A stretch of 41,753 nucleotides of DNA from assembly GCA_027681045.1 (NCBI GenBank), contig JAQDCK010000013.1:1-41753 (forward strand), in the 5' to 3' direction. The position numbers were made by a program, and so were the translations under genes. This document shows, piece by piece, positions 7,557 through 15,636 of the stretch (position 1 is the first letter of the stretch; the number at the start of each line of letters is the position of its first letter). This DNA is from Lactobacillaceae bacterium AF64-9pH9TA. GTDB lineage: Bacteria > Bacillota > Bacilli > Lactobacillales > Lactobacillaceae. The notes beneath the pieces were generated by a model. That model worked only from the letters and a program-made list of their open reading frames with translations. It ran no database searches and was not told where the DNA came from.

Positions 7557-8849
7557 ATGGATCAAACACAAGAACCTTCACAAGGCCGCTCTTTTGTCCT
7601 GGGCCTGCAGCACCTTTTGGCCATGTATTCCGGGGCCGTAGCTGTCCCGATCTTGATCGGCAATGCCCTGCACTTTAACTCAGAGCAATTGACCTACCTG
7701 GTCTCCATCGACATCTTCATGTGCGGCCTGGCCACCCTCTTGCAGCTGATGCGCAACCACTACTTCGGGATCGGCCTGCCAGTTGTCTTGGGCTGCGCCA
7801 TCCAGGCTGTTGCTCCTTTGGAAATGATCGGGCAGAAGTACTCCATCGGCACTATGTACGGATCAATCATCGTGGCCGGGGTCTTCGTCTTCCTCATCGC
7901 CGGAGTCTTTTCCAAAATCAAAAAGCTCTTCCCGCCAGTTGTCACCGGGACCTTGATCACCACTATCGGCTTGACCTTGATCCCGGTCGGCATCCAGAAC
8001 CTGGGCGGCGGGTCAGCCACTGCCAAGGACTTCGGTGACCCGAAGAACCTCCTGGTCGGCTTCGTCACCATCTTAGTGATCGTGGCTCTGCAGGCCTTCG
8101 CCAAGGGCTTCATCGCCTCAATTTCCGTCTTAATCGGTTTGATTGTCGGTACTCTCTTGGCCGCCTGCTTAGGTATGGTTTCTTTAACTCCAGTTTCCCA
8201 AGCTGCCTGGCTGCACTTCCCGCAGTTCTTCTACTTCGGCTTGCCAAAATTTGAATGGTCATCCAGCTTGACTATGATGATCATCGCCTTGGTCTCCATG
8301 GTTGAATCAACCGGCGTCTTCTTCGCCTTAGGCGACCTCTTGGGCAAGGACATCACGGAAGATGACCTCAAGCGGGGCTACCGGGCTGAAGGGCTGGCCC
8401 AGATCTTCGGCGGCCTCTTCAACACCTTCCCTTACACCACCTTCTCCCAGAACGTCGGCCTCCTGCAATTGTCCGGCATCCGGTCCAAGCGGCCGATCTA
8501 CTGGGCAGCCGGCCTCTTGATGGCCATGGGCCTTCTGCCAAAAGTCGGCGCCCTGGTCACCATCATGCCAACAGCCGTCTTAGGCGGGGCCATGGTGGTC
8601 ATGTTCTCCTCCATCGCCGTACAAGGGATCAAGATGCTGCTCAAGGTCGACTTCAGCAACAACCACAATCTCTTGATCGTGGCCATCTCCCTGGGCCTGG
8701 GCTTAGGCGTTTCCGTCTACCCAACCATCTTCCAGGCTCTGCCAAGTGAACTGCAGCTTTTCCTGGAAAACGGGATCGTCATCGCCTCAATCTCATCTGT
8801 CCTTTTGAACTTGATCTTCAAGGGCAAAAAGGGCCTCGACGAAAAATAA
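7557..8849 (+). CDS. pbuX: Xanthine permease, NCS2 family
   Basis: This 430-residue integral membrane protein of the nucleobase:cation symporter-2 family imports xanthine. There are about 12-14 hydrophobic segments. Family signatures are GLQHLLAMY near the N-terminus, QAVAPLEMIG in helix 3, VESTGVFFALGD (the conserved charged motif with Glu) and FNTFPYTTFSQNVGL in the substrate-binding half. It lies 29 bases downstream of xpt, in the same riboswitch-controlled unit, and is followed by a strong terminator. Substrate (xanthine rather than uric acid or uracil) is inferred from the xpt context and the overall resemblance to PbuX. Confidence 0.95.
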   Translation: MDQTQEPSQGRSFVLGLQHLLAMYSGAVAVPILIGNALHFNSEQLTYLVSIDIFMCGLATLLQLMRNHYFGIGLPVVLGCAIQAVAPLEMIGQKYSIGTMYGSIIVAGVFVFLIAGVFSKIKKLFPPVVTGTLITTIGLTLIPVGIQNLGGGSATAKDFGDPKNLLVGFVTILVIVALQAFAKGFIASISVLIGLIVGTLLAACLGMVSLTPVSQAAWLHFPQFFYFGLPKFEWSSSLTMMIIALVSMVESTGVFFALGDLLGKDITEDDLKRGYRAEGLAQIFGGLFNTFPYTTFSQNVGLLQLSGIRSKRPIYWAAGLLMAMGLLPKVGALVTIMPTAVLGGAMVVMFSSIAVQGIKMLLKVDFSNNHNLLIVAISLGLGLGVSVYPTIFQALPSELQLFLENGIVIASISSVLLNLIFKGKKGLDEK

Positions 8850-8868
8850 CTTTTGCAATTAAACACAG

Positions 8869-8914
8869 ACAAAAAAGAAGCCTCCTTCGCCATGAAGCGG
8901 GGCTTCTTTTTTGT
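8869..8914. terminator. Bidirectional terminator between pbuX and the yolD-like gene
   Basis: AAAAAAGAAGCC and GGCTTCTTTTTT form the outer stem, with T-runs for both strands. It serves the convergent units on either side. Confidence 0.85.
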
Positions 8915-8916
8915 CC

Positions 8917-9276
8917 TTAATCACTTAAAAGCAGGACGCAGTGCAGATCATCTAAAGCAATGACCTGTTCGCCGATCACCACCTTGTCTTCCGCGTAGCC
9001 CCGGACAAAGCCAACTATTTCCTCCGGCCGGTTCCCGTTTTCATCCACCTCCTTGACCTGGACGGCTACCGGCTGCTGGTTGGCAAAAGCGGCTCCCAGC
9101 ACTTTCCCGCACTCTTCCCGGCTCATCTCCGCCCGGTCGGGCACCCTTTTCTGCCTTGTTTCTTTATTGATCATGGCCGTGTGGTCGCTTAGGAAAAAGC
9201 CCGCCCACTTCTTCATCCCCCGGTCTTGATAATGAGCAAAAAAATCCGTCACCCGCTGGTCAAACTCCTTACTCAT
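8917..9276 (-). CDS. YolD-like protein
   Basis: The 119-residue frame starts at an ATG (9276) that overlaps the last eight bases of the polymerase gene. A longer in-frame extension upstream has no ribosome site and lies inside that gene. Its signature RGMKKWAGFFLSDHTAMI at about residues 19-36 is that of the YolD-like family, which in Firmicutes is usually encoded directly behind a UvrX/YqjW-type Y-family polymerase and is thought to assist it. Its biochemical role is not established. It shares the polymerase's LexA-controlled promoter, so it should be DNA-damage inducible. Confidence 0.9.
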   Translation of the reverse strand: MSKEFDQRVTDFFAHYQDRGMKKWAGFFLSDHTAMINKETRQKRVPDRAEMSREECGKVLGAAFANQQPVAVQVKEVDENGNRPEEIVGFVRGYAEDKVVIGEQVIALDDLHCVLLLSD

Positions 9277-10576
9277 AGGCGTTGCCCCCATTGTGGCCGC
9301 CAACCAAGCGGCTTCTGGCGATTGCCGTGGCCCCTGGCAAAAGGCTGGAGGCTCTAACGACACTGGCAAAGCCGTACTTCTTCCGTAATTTGTCGACTAC
9401 CTGGTCCCGCTTCTGCTGCTTGATCTGCTCTGCTGGCGGCAGGAAAAAGGTCAGCTGCTGGCAGCCAGCAGGCGCTAAATTGCTGTAGGTCACCCCCAGC
9501 CGTCTGACCGCCTGCCCCCGCCACTTTCTTCTGAAAAGGGCCCAGAGCTTGGCCACCAAATCGCTGGAAATATCAGTCGGCGTGATCTTCTCTTGAATGC
9601 TGAAGCCAGCTGGATCTGCCTCGTAGTCAGCATAACCGACATAAAGGCTGACCCGGCCAGCCAGTAAATGCTGGGCCCGGATTCTGGCCGCGACCTGGTC
9701 GCCGATTTCCTGAATAACGATCTCAATTTCCCGCTGGTCTTCATAGTCCCGGTTCAAGATTTGGGAGTTTCCATAGCTTTTGCTTTTGGGCCGGTACTTC
9801 TGCTTGATAATGCTCCGGTCCACCCCCCAGCTCATGGCAAAAAGCTGGTCGCCGATCACGCCGAACTCCTTCTTCAAAACAGCCGGATCGCTGTGAGCCA
9901 GGTCATACATGTTATTGATCCCCAGTCTGCGCAGGCGGTTGGCCGTCTTGACATTGATCCCCCAGACGTCTTCCAGCTTGGGAATCTTCCAGATAGTATC
10001 GGGCACGTCAATATAATGCCAGCAGGCAATCATCGAAGTCCGGTGCTTGGCGGAAATGTCCATGGCCAGCTTGGCCAAAAAGGGGTTCTCCCCAATCCCG
10101 CAAGTCGTGTACAAGCCCAGGCTGTCATGAATATCTTTTTGAATCTTCCGGGCCACCAGATAAGGGTCATCCCCAAACAAGTGCCAGGACTCTGTCATAT
10201 CGATCATGCTTTCATCGATCGAATAGACATGGATATCCTCATCCGCCGCGTACTTGCGGAAAATCTGCAAAACCTCCATGCTGCGCTTGATGTAAAGATT
10301 CATATGCGGCTCAACCAGCATCAGGTCTGGAGCCTGGTCTTTAGGCGGCAAGTCCCTGGCCCGCATGACATTGCTCAGGCCGTACTTTTTCTTGGCCAAA
10401 GGCGAGGCAGCCATAATCAGGCCTGACCCCCAGTCAGTCCCCGCCTGCTGGGACACGACGGCTAAAGCGACTTCCATCGGGTTCAATCCCAGGCGCAGGG
10501 CCTCGCAGGAGGCATAGAAAGATTTGTTGTCGATCATGAAAATAACCCGGTGGGGCTCATAACGGTAATCGTACAT
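9269..10576 (-). CDS. Y-family (translesion) DNA polymerase, UvrX/YqjW/UmuC type
   Basis: This 435-residue protein has the Y-family palm. Asp16 lies in VIFMIDNKSFYASCE and Asp121-Glu122 in YSIDESMIDM. A steric-gate region follows SFYASCE. Little-finger sequence includes GRVSLYVGYADYE. Such enzymes copy past lesions with low fidelity. I chose the ATG at 10576; a TTG one codon upstream is possible. Two perfect LexA/DinR boxes flank the -10 element, and a YolD-like gene follows in overlap. This is the usual SOS mutagenesis pair of Gram-positive bacteria and plasmids. It interrupts a block of purine genes and could be either chromosomal or an old mobile acquisition; codon use matches its neighbours. 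Confidence 0.95.
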   Translation of the reverse strand: MYDYRYEPHRVIFMIDNKSFYASCEALRLGLNPMEVALAVVSQQAGTDWGSGLIMAASPLAKKKYGLSNVMRARDLPPKDQAPDLMLVEPHMNLYIKRSMEVLQIFRKYAADEDIHVYSIDESMIDMTESWHLFGDDPYLVARKIQKDIHDSLGLYTTCGIGENPFLAKLAMDISAKHRTSMIACWHYIDVPDTIWKIPKLEDVWGINVKTANRLRRLGINNMYDLAHSDPAVLKKEFGVIGDQLFAMSWGVDRSIIKQKYRPKSKSYGNSQILNRDYEDQREIEIVIQEIGDQVAARIRAQHLLAGRVSLYVGYADYEADPAGFSIQEKITPTDISSDLVAKLWALFRRKWRGQAVRRLGVTYSNLAPAGCQQLTFFLPPAEQIKQQKRDQVVDKLRKKYGFASVVRASSLLPGATAIARSRLVGGHNGGNAYE

Positions 10577-10595
10577 CAAAATCCACTTCTTTCTT

Positions 10596-10643
10596 GAACG
10601 TTTGTTCTAATAAATTATATCGAACCTTTGTTCTAAAAAGCAA
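10596..10643 (-). promoter_or_regulatory. SOS promoter with two LexA (DinR) boxes
   Basis: Boxes GAAC-N4-GTTC lie at 10596-10607 and 10622-10633, both perfect in the eight defined bases. The minus-strand promoter is TTGCTT (10638-10643), 18-bp spacer, TATAAT (10614-10619). One box overlaps the spacer and the other sits just downstream of the -10, so LexA would block polymerase. Confidence 0.9.
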
Positions 10644-10666
10644 GCGAACAAAAAATAAAACAAAAA

Positions 10667-10690
10667 TAAAAAGAGGCCTCAGCCTCTTTT
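10667..10690 (-). terminator. guaC terminator
   Basis: AAAAGAGGC and GCCTCTTTT form a short strong hairpin with a minus-strand T-run, immediately after the guaC stop. Confidence 0.8.
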
Positions 10691-10703
10691 CCAAAAATTC
10701 AGT

Positions 10704-11696
10704 TTAATAGTCGCCGTTCATGATCGTGTTCTTGACGATGACGTAGTCAACCCGCTTGATTGATTCCAGGTCCCGGCCGCCGGCATAAGAGATGGAAGAC
10801 TGCAGGTCTTCCTTCATTTCTTCCAAGGTGTCGGCGATGCTGCCCCGGTAAGGAACCAGCATCTGCTTGCCTTCAACGTTGCGGTAGGCGCCCTTTTGCA
10901 CTTCACTGGCTGAACCCCAGTACTGCTTGTAGGTCTTGCCGTCGATCTTGATCACGTTGCCCGGGGATTCTTCATGCCCGGCCAGCATTGACCCGATCAT
11001 GACCATGCTGGCCCCGAAGCGGACGGACTTGGCGATGTCGCCGTTGTGGCGGATCCCCCCGTCAGCGATCAAAGGTTTTCTGGCCACCTTGCTGCACATT
11101 CTGAGAGCTGCCAGCTGCCAGCCGCCAGTCCCGAAACCGGTCTTGAGCTTGGTGATGCAGGCCTTGCCCGGACCAACCCCGACCTTGGTAGCGTCCGCGC
11201 CGGCATTTTCCAGTTCCCGGACAGCTTCTGGCGTTGCCACGTTGCCGGCCGTCAGGAAGGTATCCGGCATTTTTTCCTTAATGTACTTGATCATGTCGAT
11301 CACGTAGACTGAGTGCCCATGGGCCACGTCGATCGTGGTGTATTCCGGAATCAAGTCCTTTTCCACCAGTTCATCGATGAAGTCATATTCATCGTCCTTG
11401 ATGCCGACGGAAATCGATGCAAAAAGTCCCTTCTCATGCATCATCTTGATGAAGTCGGCCCGCTTTTCGGGCTGGAAGCGGTGCATGACATAGTAATAGC
11501 CATTTTGGGCCAGCCAGACCGCCAGGTCTTCGTCAATGACGCTTTCCATGTTGGCGGGAACGACTGGGATTTTGAAAGTTCGGTTTCCAAACTTGACGCT
11601 CGTGTCGCATTCCTTCCGGCTCTTCACGATGGCCTTGTTGGGCACCAGTTGGATATCATCATAGTCAAAAGCTTCCATGCTGAAATAATTGCTCAT
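10704..11696 (-). CDS. guaC: GMP reductase
   Basis: The enzyme deaminates GMP to IMP with NADPH, returning guanine nucleotides to the branch point. The 330-residue length and the start [12 protein letters not shown] are typical of the GuaC2 type. The catalytic loop is [11 protein letters not shown] with the Cys near residue 190, and NADP-binding/IMP-site motifs [15 protein letters not shown] and [12 protein letters not shown] follow. It is distinguished from IMP dehydrogenase by the GKACITK loop and by lacking CBS domains as a rule. It is transcribed divergently from purA, placing GMP-to-IMP and IMP-to-AMP steps on one shared control region. AAAAAAGGAG precedes the ATG. Confidence 0.96.
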   Translation of the reverse strand: MSNYFSMEAFDYDDIQLVPNKAIVKSRKECDTSVKFGNRTFKIPVVPANMESVIDEDLAVWLAQNGYYYVMHRFQPEKRADFIKMMHEKGLFASISVGIKDDEYDFIDELVEKDLIPEYTTIDVAHGHSVYVIDMIKYIKEKMPDTFLTAGNVATPEAVRELENAGADATKVGVGPGKACITKLKTGFGTGGWQLAALRMCSKVARKPLIADGGIRHNGDIAKSVRFGASMVMIGSMLAGHEESPGNVIKIDGKTYKQYWGSASEVQKGAYRNVEGKQMLVPYRGSIADTLEEMKEDLQSSISYAGGRDLESIKRVDYVIVKNTIMNGDY

Positions 11697-11730
11697 TTTT
11701 TGCCAGCTCCTTTTTTAAATTACCTTTGAT

Positions 11731-11759
11731 ACTTTACTGACATTTCCCTTAAAAGTCAA
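11731..11759 (-). promoter_or_regulatory. guaC promoter
   Basis: Minus strand TTGACT (11754-11759), 17-bp spacer, TAAAGT (11731-11736). The same -10 is used at guaB. Confidence 0.75.
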
Positions 11760-11794
11760 GACTTATTCGAACCATTCACGAACGTTCTGAAAAT

Positions 11795-11807
11795 ATTATT
11801 CGGATTT
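11795..11807 (-). promoter_or_regulatory. PurBox-like site between guaC and purA
   Basis: Reading the minus strand, AAATCCGAATAAT matches the PurR box AWWnCCGAAC pattern with T for C. It lies just upstream of the purA -35 (11812). A palindrome GAACGTTC at 11780-11787 is nearby. Confidence 0.45.
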
Positions 11808-11811
11808 TTTG

Positions 11812-11840
11812 TTGACTAATTGCCCGGTAAATGCTAACCT
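11812..11840 (+). promoter_or_regulatory. purA promoter
   Basis: TTGACT (11812-11817), 17-bp spacer, TAACCT (11835-11840), about 40 bases before the ATG. Confidence 0.65.
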
Positions 11841-11872
11841 TTCTATCGTAAGTTCTACGAAATATTTTTTGA

Positions 11873-13171
<1,299 letters not shown>

Positions 13172-13188
13172 AAAATTAATATCTACTA

Positions 13189-13220
13189 AGAGCCTCGTCT
13201 TTGACGGGGTTCTTTATTTT
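13189..13220 (+). terminator. purA terminator
   Basis: AGAGCCTCGTC (13189-13199), three-base loop, GACGGGGTTCT (13203-13213), then TTATTTT: an 11-bp stem including G-T pairs. Confidence 0.85.
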
Positions 13221-13239
13221 GGCAAAAAATGTTTTATCT

Positions 13240-13278
13240 TGTTTTACTTGAAGAAAGTGCTACCATAGATGCGTAAAT
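13240..13278 (+). promoter_or_regulatory. Promoter of the repeat membrane-protein gene
   Basis: TTGTTT, about 16 bp, then TGCTACCAT, an extended -10. The AAGTGCTA around the -10 recurs at the second promoter of the island (13899-13906). Confidence 0.5.
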
Positions 13279-13306
13279 AATATTATTTGGAGGAGATGTT
13301 TTTATC

Positions 13307-13777
13307 ATGAAAAGCAAAAATCTTTTTCAATCCGTAAAGGATGTACTAAATGGTAAAATCGCTCTAAGTATCTTTACCTTTTCTACTACCTTCATAGCTG
13401 GTTTTGCGGCAGCGACTGTTGCCTTAGGGCTCAAGGGCGGTTATCATAACAGCTCCATAGCCGAAGCTATTATCTGCGGACTTATCCTCTTGTTCTATGG
13501 TATCTATGGCACATACAAGCTCTACAAGTTAAACAAGGTAAAAGTCAAGTTGACTACTAATAAATTTAGAGAGAGATTGTGGAATATTTTAACTGGAAAG
13601 GGAAGTTTGAGAATTATTGCGTTTTCTGATTCTTTATTTGCTGGCTTTGCAGTTGGGGCTATCGCCTTTTGGAATAGAAGCACAGGCAATTATGATCCAA
13701 CCATTGAATTGGCCATAATCGCCATTTTCTCTTTTGGCTTTTCAATTGAAGAATTCTACAAGCTCAACAAAAAATAA
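13307..13777 (+). CDS. Unrecognised four-helix membrane protein built of two homologous repeats
   Basis: I do not recognise this 156-residue protein. It consists of two related halves (residues about 5-77 and 86-156). Each has a short basic amphipathic start ending in L-x-GK, a helix containing FxAGFA, a loop, a second hydrophobic helix, and the closing motif YKLNK(K). Four membrane segments are predicted by eye (about 18-41, 52-71, 100-121, 132-149). The same unit occurs once in the gene at 14694-14903. GGAGGAG stands about 12 bases before the ATG. It has its own promoter and terminator and lies directly upstream of a secreted-protein gene. The AT-rich composition differs from the flanking purA and greA. 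A bacteriocin-immunity or membrane-sensor role is plausible from context only. Confidence 0.8.
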   Translation: MKSKNLFQSVKDVLNGKIALSIFTFSTTFIAGFAAATVALGLKGGYHNSSIAEAIICGLILLFYGIYGTYKLYKLNKVKVKLTTNKFRERLWNILTGKGSLRIIAFSDSLFAGFAVGAIAFWNRSTGNYDPTIELAIIAIFSFGFSIEEFYKLNKK

Positions 13778-13786
13778 CACGCAAAA
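13755..13786 (+). repeat. 32-bp direct repeat, copy 1 (3' end of repeat membrane gene)
   Basis: This block, from TCTACAAGCTCAAC through the stop codon to ACGCAAAA, recurs exactly at 14881-14912 at the end of the third island gene. Similarity continues through both terminators. It marks a duplication of gene end plus terminator. Confidence 0.9.
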
Positions 13787-13815
13787 CCCGTCTAGCTCTA
13801 AGCCAGACGGGTTTT
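13784..13815 (+). terminator. Terminator after the repeat membrane gene
   Basis: AAACCCGTCT and AGACGGGTTTT form the stem, followed by CC rather than a long T-run. It is paralogous to the terminator at 14909-14944. Confidence 0.75.
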
Positions 13816-13900
13816 CCACTTTAGTTATCCACACTGGGATGATTGCCTACTTTTTCCAAAATATCCTTTCCAAAAGAGCGCTTCCTTTCCGCAATGTAAG

Positions 13901-13909
13901 TGCTATACT
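13901..13909 (+). promoter_or_regulatory. Extended -10 promoter of the secreted-protein operon
   Basis: TGCTATACT, an extended -10, about 37 bases before the GTG start; no convincing -35 is seen, as usual for this promoter class. Confidence 0.55.
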
Positions 13910-13945
13910 ATATTTTTTGGAAATGTAATTTTTCGGAGGTAAAAA

Positions 13946-14697
13946 GTGAAAAAACTAAGCAAATTAATCGCAATTGGACTAGCAACTGGCCTTTCTGCTA
14001 CAACTCTTTTGCAAGCAACAATTCCAACCGTGGTAAATGCATCTACTACAACAAGCAGTGTGCAAGTTACTAGTTCAACTAACAATTCTTCACAGGGATC
14101 ATCAGACAACAAATGGCAAAACATAACCACAAAATCAGGAGAAACAATGAAATCTTGCCAGATGATCCTTCAAGAATGAGCGGCAAGGTAAGATACAACG
14201 GTGAGGAACACTCTTACAAAATTACCAATGCAGATGGGATCTACACCATCTATTTAGATGGCGATGAAGTTTGCTCTATCGATATCAACAATAGCCAGGT
14301 ACCGTCTTCTCAAAGTAGCAGTATTTTCAGCCCGTTTATCAACTTCAGCTACGCAAATGGCAAAGTTGCTTTTAGACATGCTGGGAGAAAATACTACTAT
14401 CTAGATACTCAGAAATATAATAGCGAATCCGTAAGAAAAATAACTGAGAGTGGAAAGTTCATACTATCTACGTTGTTAACCCTAATTCCAGGAGTAGGGC
14501 CTTATGTCGAAGGAATCAATTTCTTACGTGAATTATATGTTATTAATTTTGGAAAGAGACCAAAAGAGAAGTGGTATACAGTAAAGATTTACTGTACCAA
14601 GGGTTATGAATACTATGCTTGGAAGACTTACACTTATAAGGATTCAGCTAGAAAACATTTGCAATCTGTAAAGTGGGTGTACAAGAAAATACTATGA
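13946..14697 (+). pseudogene. Unrecognised secreted protein, split by a frameshift
   Basis: The gene starts at GTG 13946 behind GGAGGT. Frame one (13946-14179) gives a clear signal peptide, with cleavage after VVNA at residue 32, and a Ser/Thr-rich stretch, then stops. The second frame is open from 14074 to 14697 and continues with SGKVRYNGEEHSYKI, a beta-rich segment, the hydrophobic glycine-containing LSTLLTLIPGVGPYVEGI, and a basic Tyr/Lys-rich tail. One missing base in the overlap, for example in the A-run at 14150-14152, would restore a protein of about 250 residues. I see no canonical slippery heptamer, so a mutation is likelier than programmed shifting. The intact form would be an exported protein with a possible membrane-active helix. 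Large secreted bacteriocins (for example the geobacillin-26 group) would be my first comparison, not a claim. Confidence 0.7.
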
Positions 14698-14903
14698 AAA
14701 AGCTGAAAGAAATTCTAGAAGGTAAAATTGCTACTAGCCTTTGTGCCTTCATTGCTAGTTTTGCAACCGGCATTACCACAACTGACATTATGTTGTGGAA
14801 AAAATATGGTTTTCTTGCTAAAGACATTTGGGAAGTAGCTCTTATTGGGATCGTTTTCTTTATTGACTCTATCTACTTCTTCTACAAGCTCAACAAAAAA
14901 TAA
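14694..14903 (+). CDS. Small two-helix membrane protein, single copy of the YKLNKK unit
   Basis: This 69-residue protein begins at an ATG that overlaps the stop of the secreted-protein gene (ATGA), so its translation is probably coupled to that gene. It has two hydrophobic helices (about 13-34 and 46-63), the L-x-GK motif near its start (LEGKIA) and ends FYKLNKK. It is homologous along its full length to each half of the protein at 13307-13777. An in-frame ATG 21 bases upstream lacks a ribosome site and I do not use it. The tight coupling to a secreted protein is the arrangement of bacteriocin and immunity genes, but no known immunity family is recognised. If the upstream frameshift stops translation early, expression of this gene may be reduced. 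Confidence 0.75.
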   Translation: MKKLKEILEGKIATSLCAFIASFATGITTTDIMLWKKYGFLAKDIWEVALIGIVFFIDSIYFFYKLNKK

Positions 14904-14912
14904 CACGCAAAA
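14881..14912 (+). repeat. 32-bp direct repeat, copy 2
   Basis: Exact copy of 13755-13786, spanning the last seven codons, stop and first spacer bases. Confidence 0.9.
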
Positions 14913-14944
14913 ACCGTCTAGCTTAGAGCTAGACGGTTTTCCAT
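14909..14944. terminator. Bidirectional terminator between island and greA
   Basis: AAAACCGTCTAGCT and AGCTAGACGGTTTT form a perfect 14-bp stem with a short loop. It can serve both the plus-strand island operon and greA on the minus strand. Confidence 0.85.
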
Positions 14945-14945
14945 T

Positions 14946-15410
14946 TTAATTTTCCACACTGAGGATGGTGACTTGGTAGTCCCCCATCGGGGCCTCAACC
15001 GTCACCACATCCCCAGCCTTGCGGTGCATGAGGGCGTGGCCCAAAGGACTGTCAAAGGGCAGCTTGCCATCGCCTACAGCCTCTTCCATCCGGCCCACGA
15101 TCTTGTAGCTTTCCTCTTCCCCATCGTCTTCATAGCGGATGGTGACATTTTTTCCCAGGTTGACCTTGCCGTCATTCTTGATCTCAATGATTTCGGCATA
15201 CTTGAGCTGCTTGTTGAGATAGCGTACCCGGCTGTCCAGGTGGCGGAGTTCTCTTTTAGCGGTTGAGTATTCAGTGTTTTCGGACAAGTCGCCCAGGGCC
15301 CGGGCCTCCTTTAGGTTCTGCACCCGGCGGGGCCGGTCAGCCTTCAAGGCCGCGATCTCGTCTTCAATCTGCTTGTAGCCCTCGGGGGTCATTTTCTGAT
15401 AATATACCAT
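14946..15410 (-). CDS. greA: GreA-type transcript cleavage/elongation factor
   Basis: GreA enters the secondary channel of RNA polymerase and stimulates cleavage of backtracked RNA. The 154-residue protein has the N-terminal coiled coil with the tip motif GDLSENTEY (Asp41, Glu44), whose acidic residues chelate the catalytic metal. The C-terminal FKBP-like domain ends GDYQVTILSVEN. Length is close to the usual 158. The basic RPRRV and the KRELRHLDSRVRYL segments fit the coiled coil. Firmicutes often have more than one GreA-like protein, so this could be a paralogue. A consensus promoter lies at 15446-15474. It is monocistronic. Confidence 0.93.
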   Translation of the reverse strand: MVYYQKMTPEGYKQIEDEIAALKADRPRRVQNLKEARALGDLSENTEYSTAKRELRHLDSRVRYLNKQLKYAEIIEIKNDGKVNLGKNVTIRYEDDGEEESYKIVGRMEEAVGDGKLPFDSPLGHALMHRKAGDVVTVEAPMGDYQVTILSVEN

Positions 15411-15445
15411 GCTTGCCAGTCGCCTTTCACTTCCATTTTTAAATC

Positions 15446-15474
15446 ATTATAGCCCGCCCAGGCTTTTTTGCCAA
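15446..15474 (-). promoter_or_regulatory. greA promoter
   Basis: Minus strand TTGGCA (15469-15474), 17-bp spacer, TATAAT (15446-15451). Confidence 0.8.
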
Positions 15475-15483
15475 AAATTTTAT

Positions 15484-15510
15484 TTAGCAGTCAAAAACGC
15501 CGAGTGCTAA
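15484..15510 (+). promoter_or_regulatory. CIRCE operator (HrcA site) upstream of hsp20
   Basis: TTAGCAGTC, nine bases, GAGTGCTAA: the CIRCE inverted repeat with a single mismatch (G for C at position 7 of the left arm). HrcA represses class I heat-shock genes through this element. It lies next to the hsp20 promoter and ten bases beyond the greA -35, so it might also touch greA. Confidence 0.9.
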
Positions 15511-15541
15511 TTACACCATTTTTCCCAAAAGGGACTATAAT
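15511..15541 (+). promoter_or_regulatory. hsp20 promoter
   Basis: Consensus TATAAT at 15536-15541; TTACAC at 15511-15516 is a weak -35 with a 19-bp spacer, directly against the CIRCE element. Confidence 0.65.
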
Positions 15542-15550
15542 ATAGTTGTC

Positions 15551-15582
15551 GGGAAAGGAAGCGGCTCCACCGCTTCTCTCCC
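15551..15582 (+). promoter_or_regulatory. Stable hairpin near the 5' end of the hsp20 leader
   Basis: GAAGCGG, loop CTCCA, CCGCTTC, extended by GGGA/TCCC, begins about ten bases after the -10. It lies well before the ribosome site (GAAGGGAAG near 15620), so it more likely stabilises the mRNA than sequesters the start. The leader is roughly 85-90 nt. Confidence 0.6.
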
Positions 15583-15636
15583 TGCCTCTGTTTGTAAAAG
15601 GCATTTGAATAATTTGTTGAAGGGAAGTTTTAGATT

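Noticed and set aside
9668..10426. Plus-strand 252-codon frame opposite the Y-family polymerase
   Set aside because: The minus frame carries all catalytic motifs and LexA control; the plus frame is a GC-bias artefact.
14113..14179. Programmed ribosomal frameshift joining the two frames of the secreted island protein
   Set aside because: No X-XXY-YYZ heptamer in the right phase and no obvious downstream pseudoknot were seen; a one-base deletion is simpler, so it was not called as programmed.
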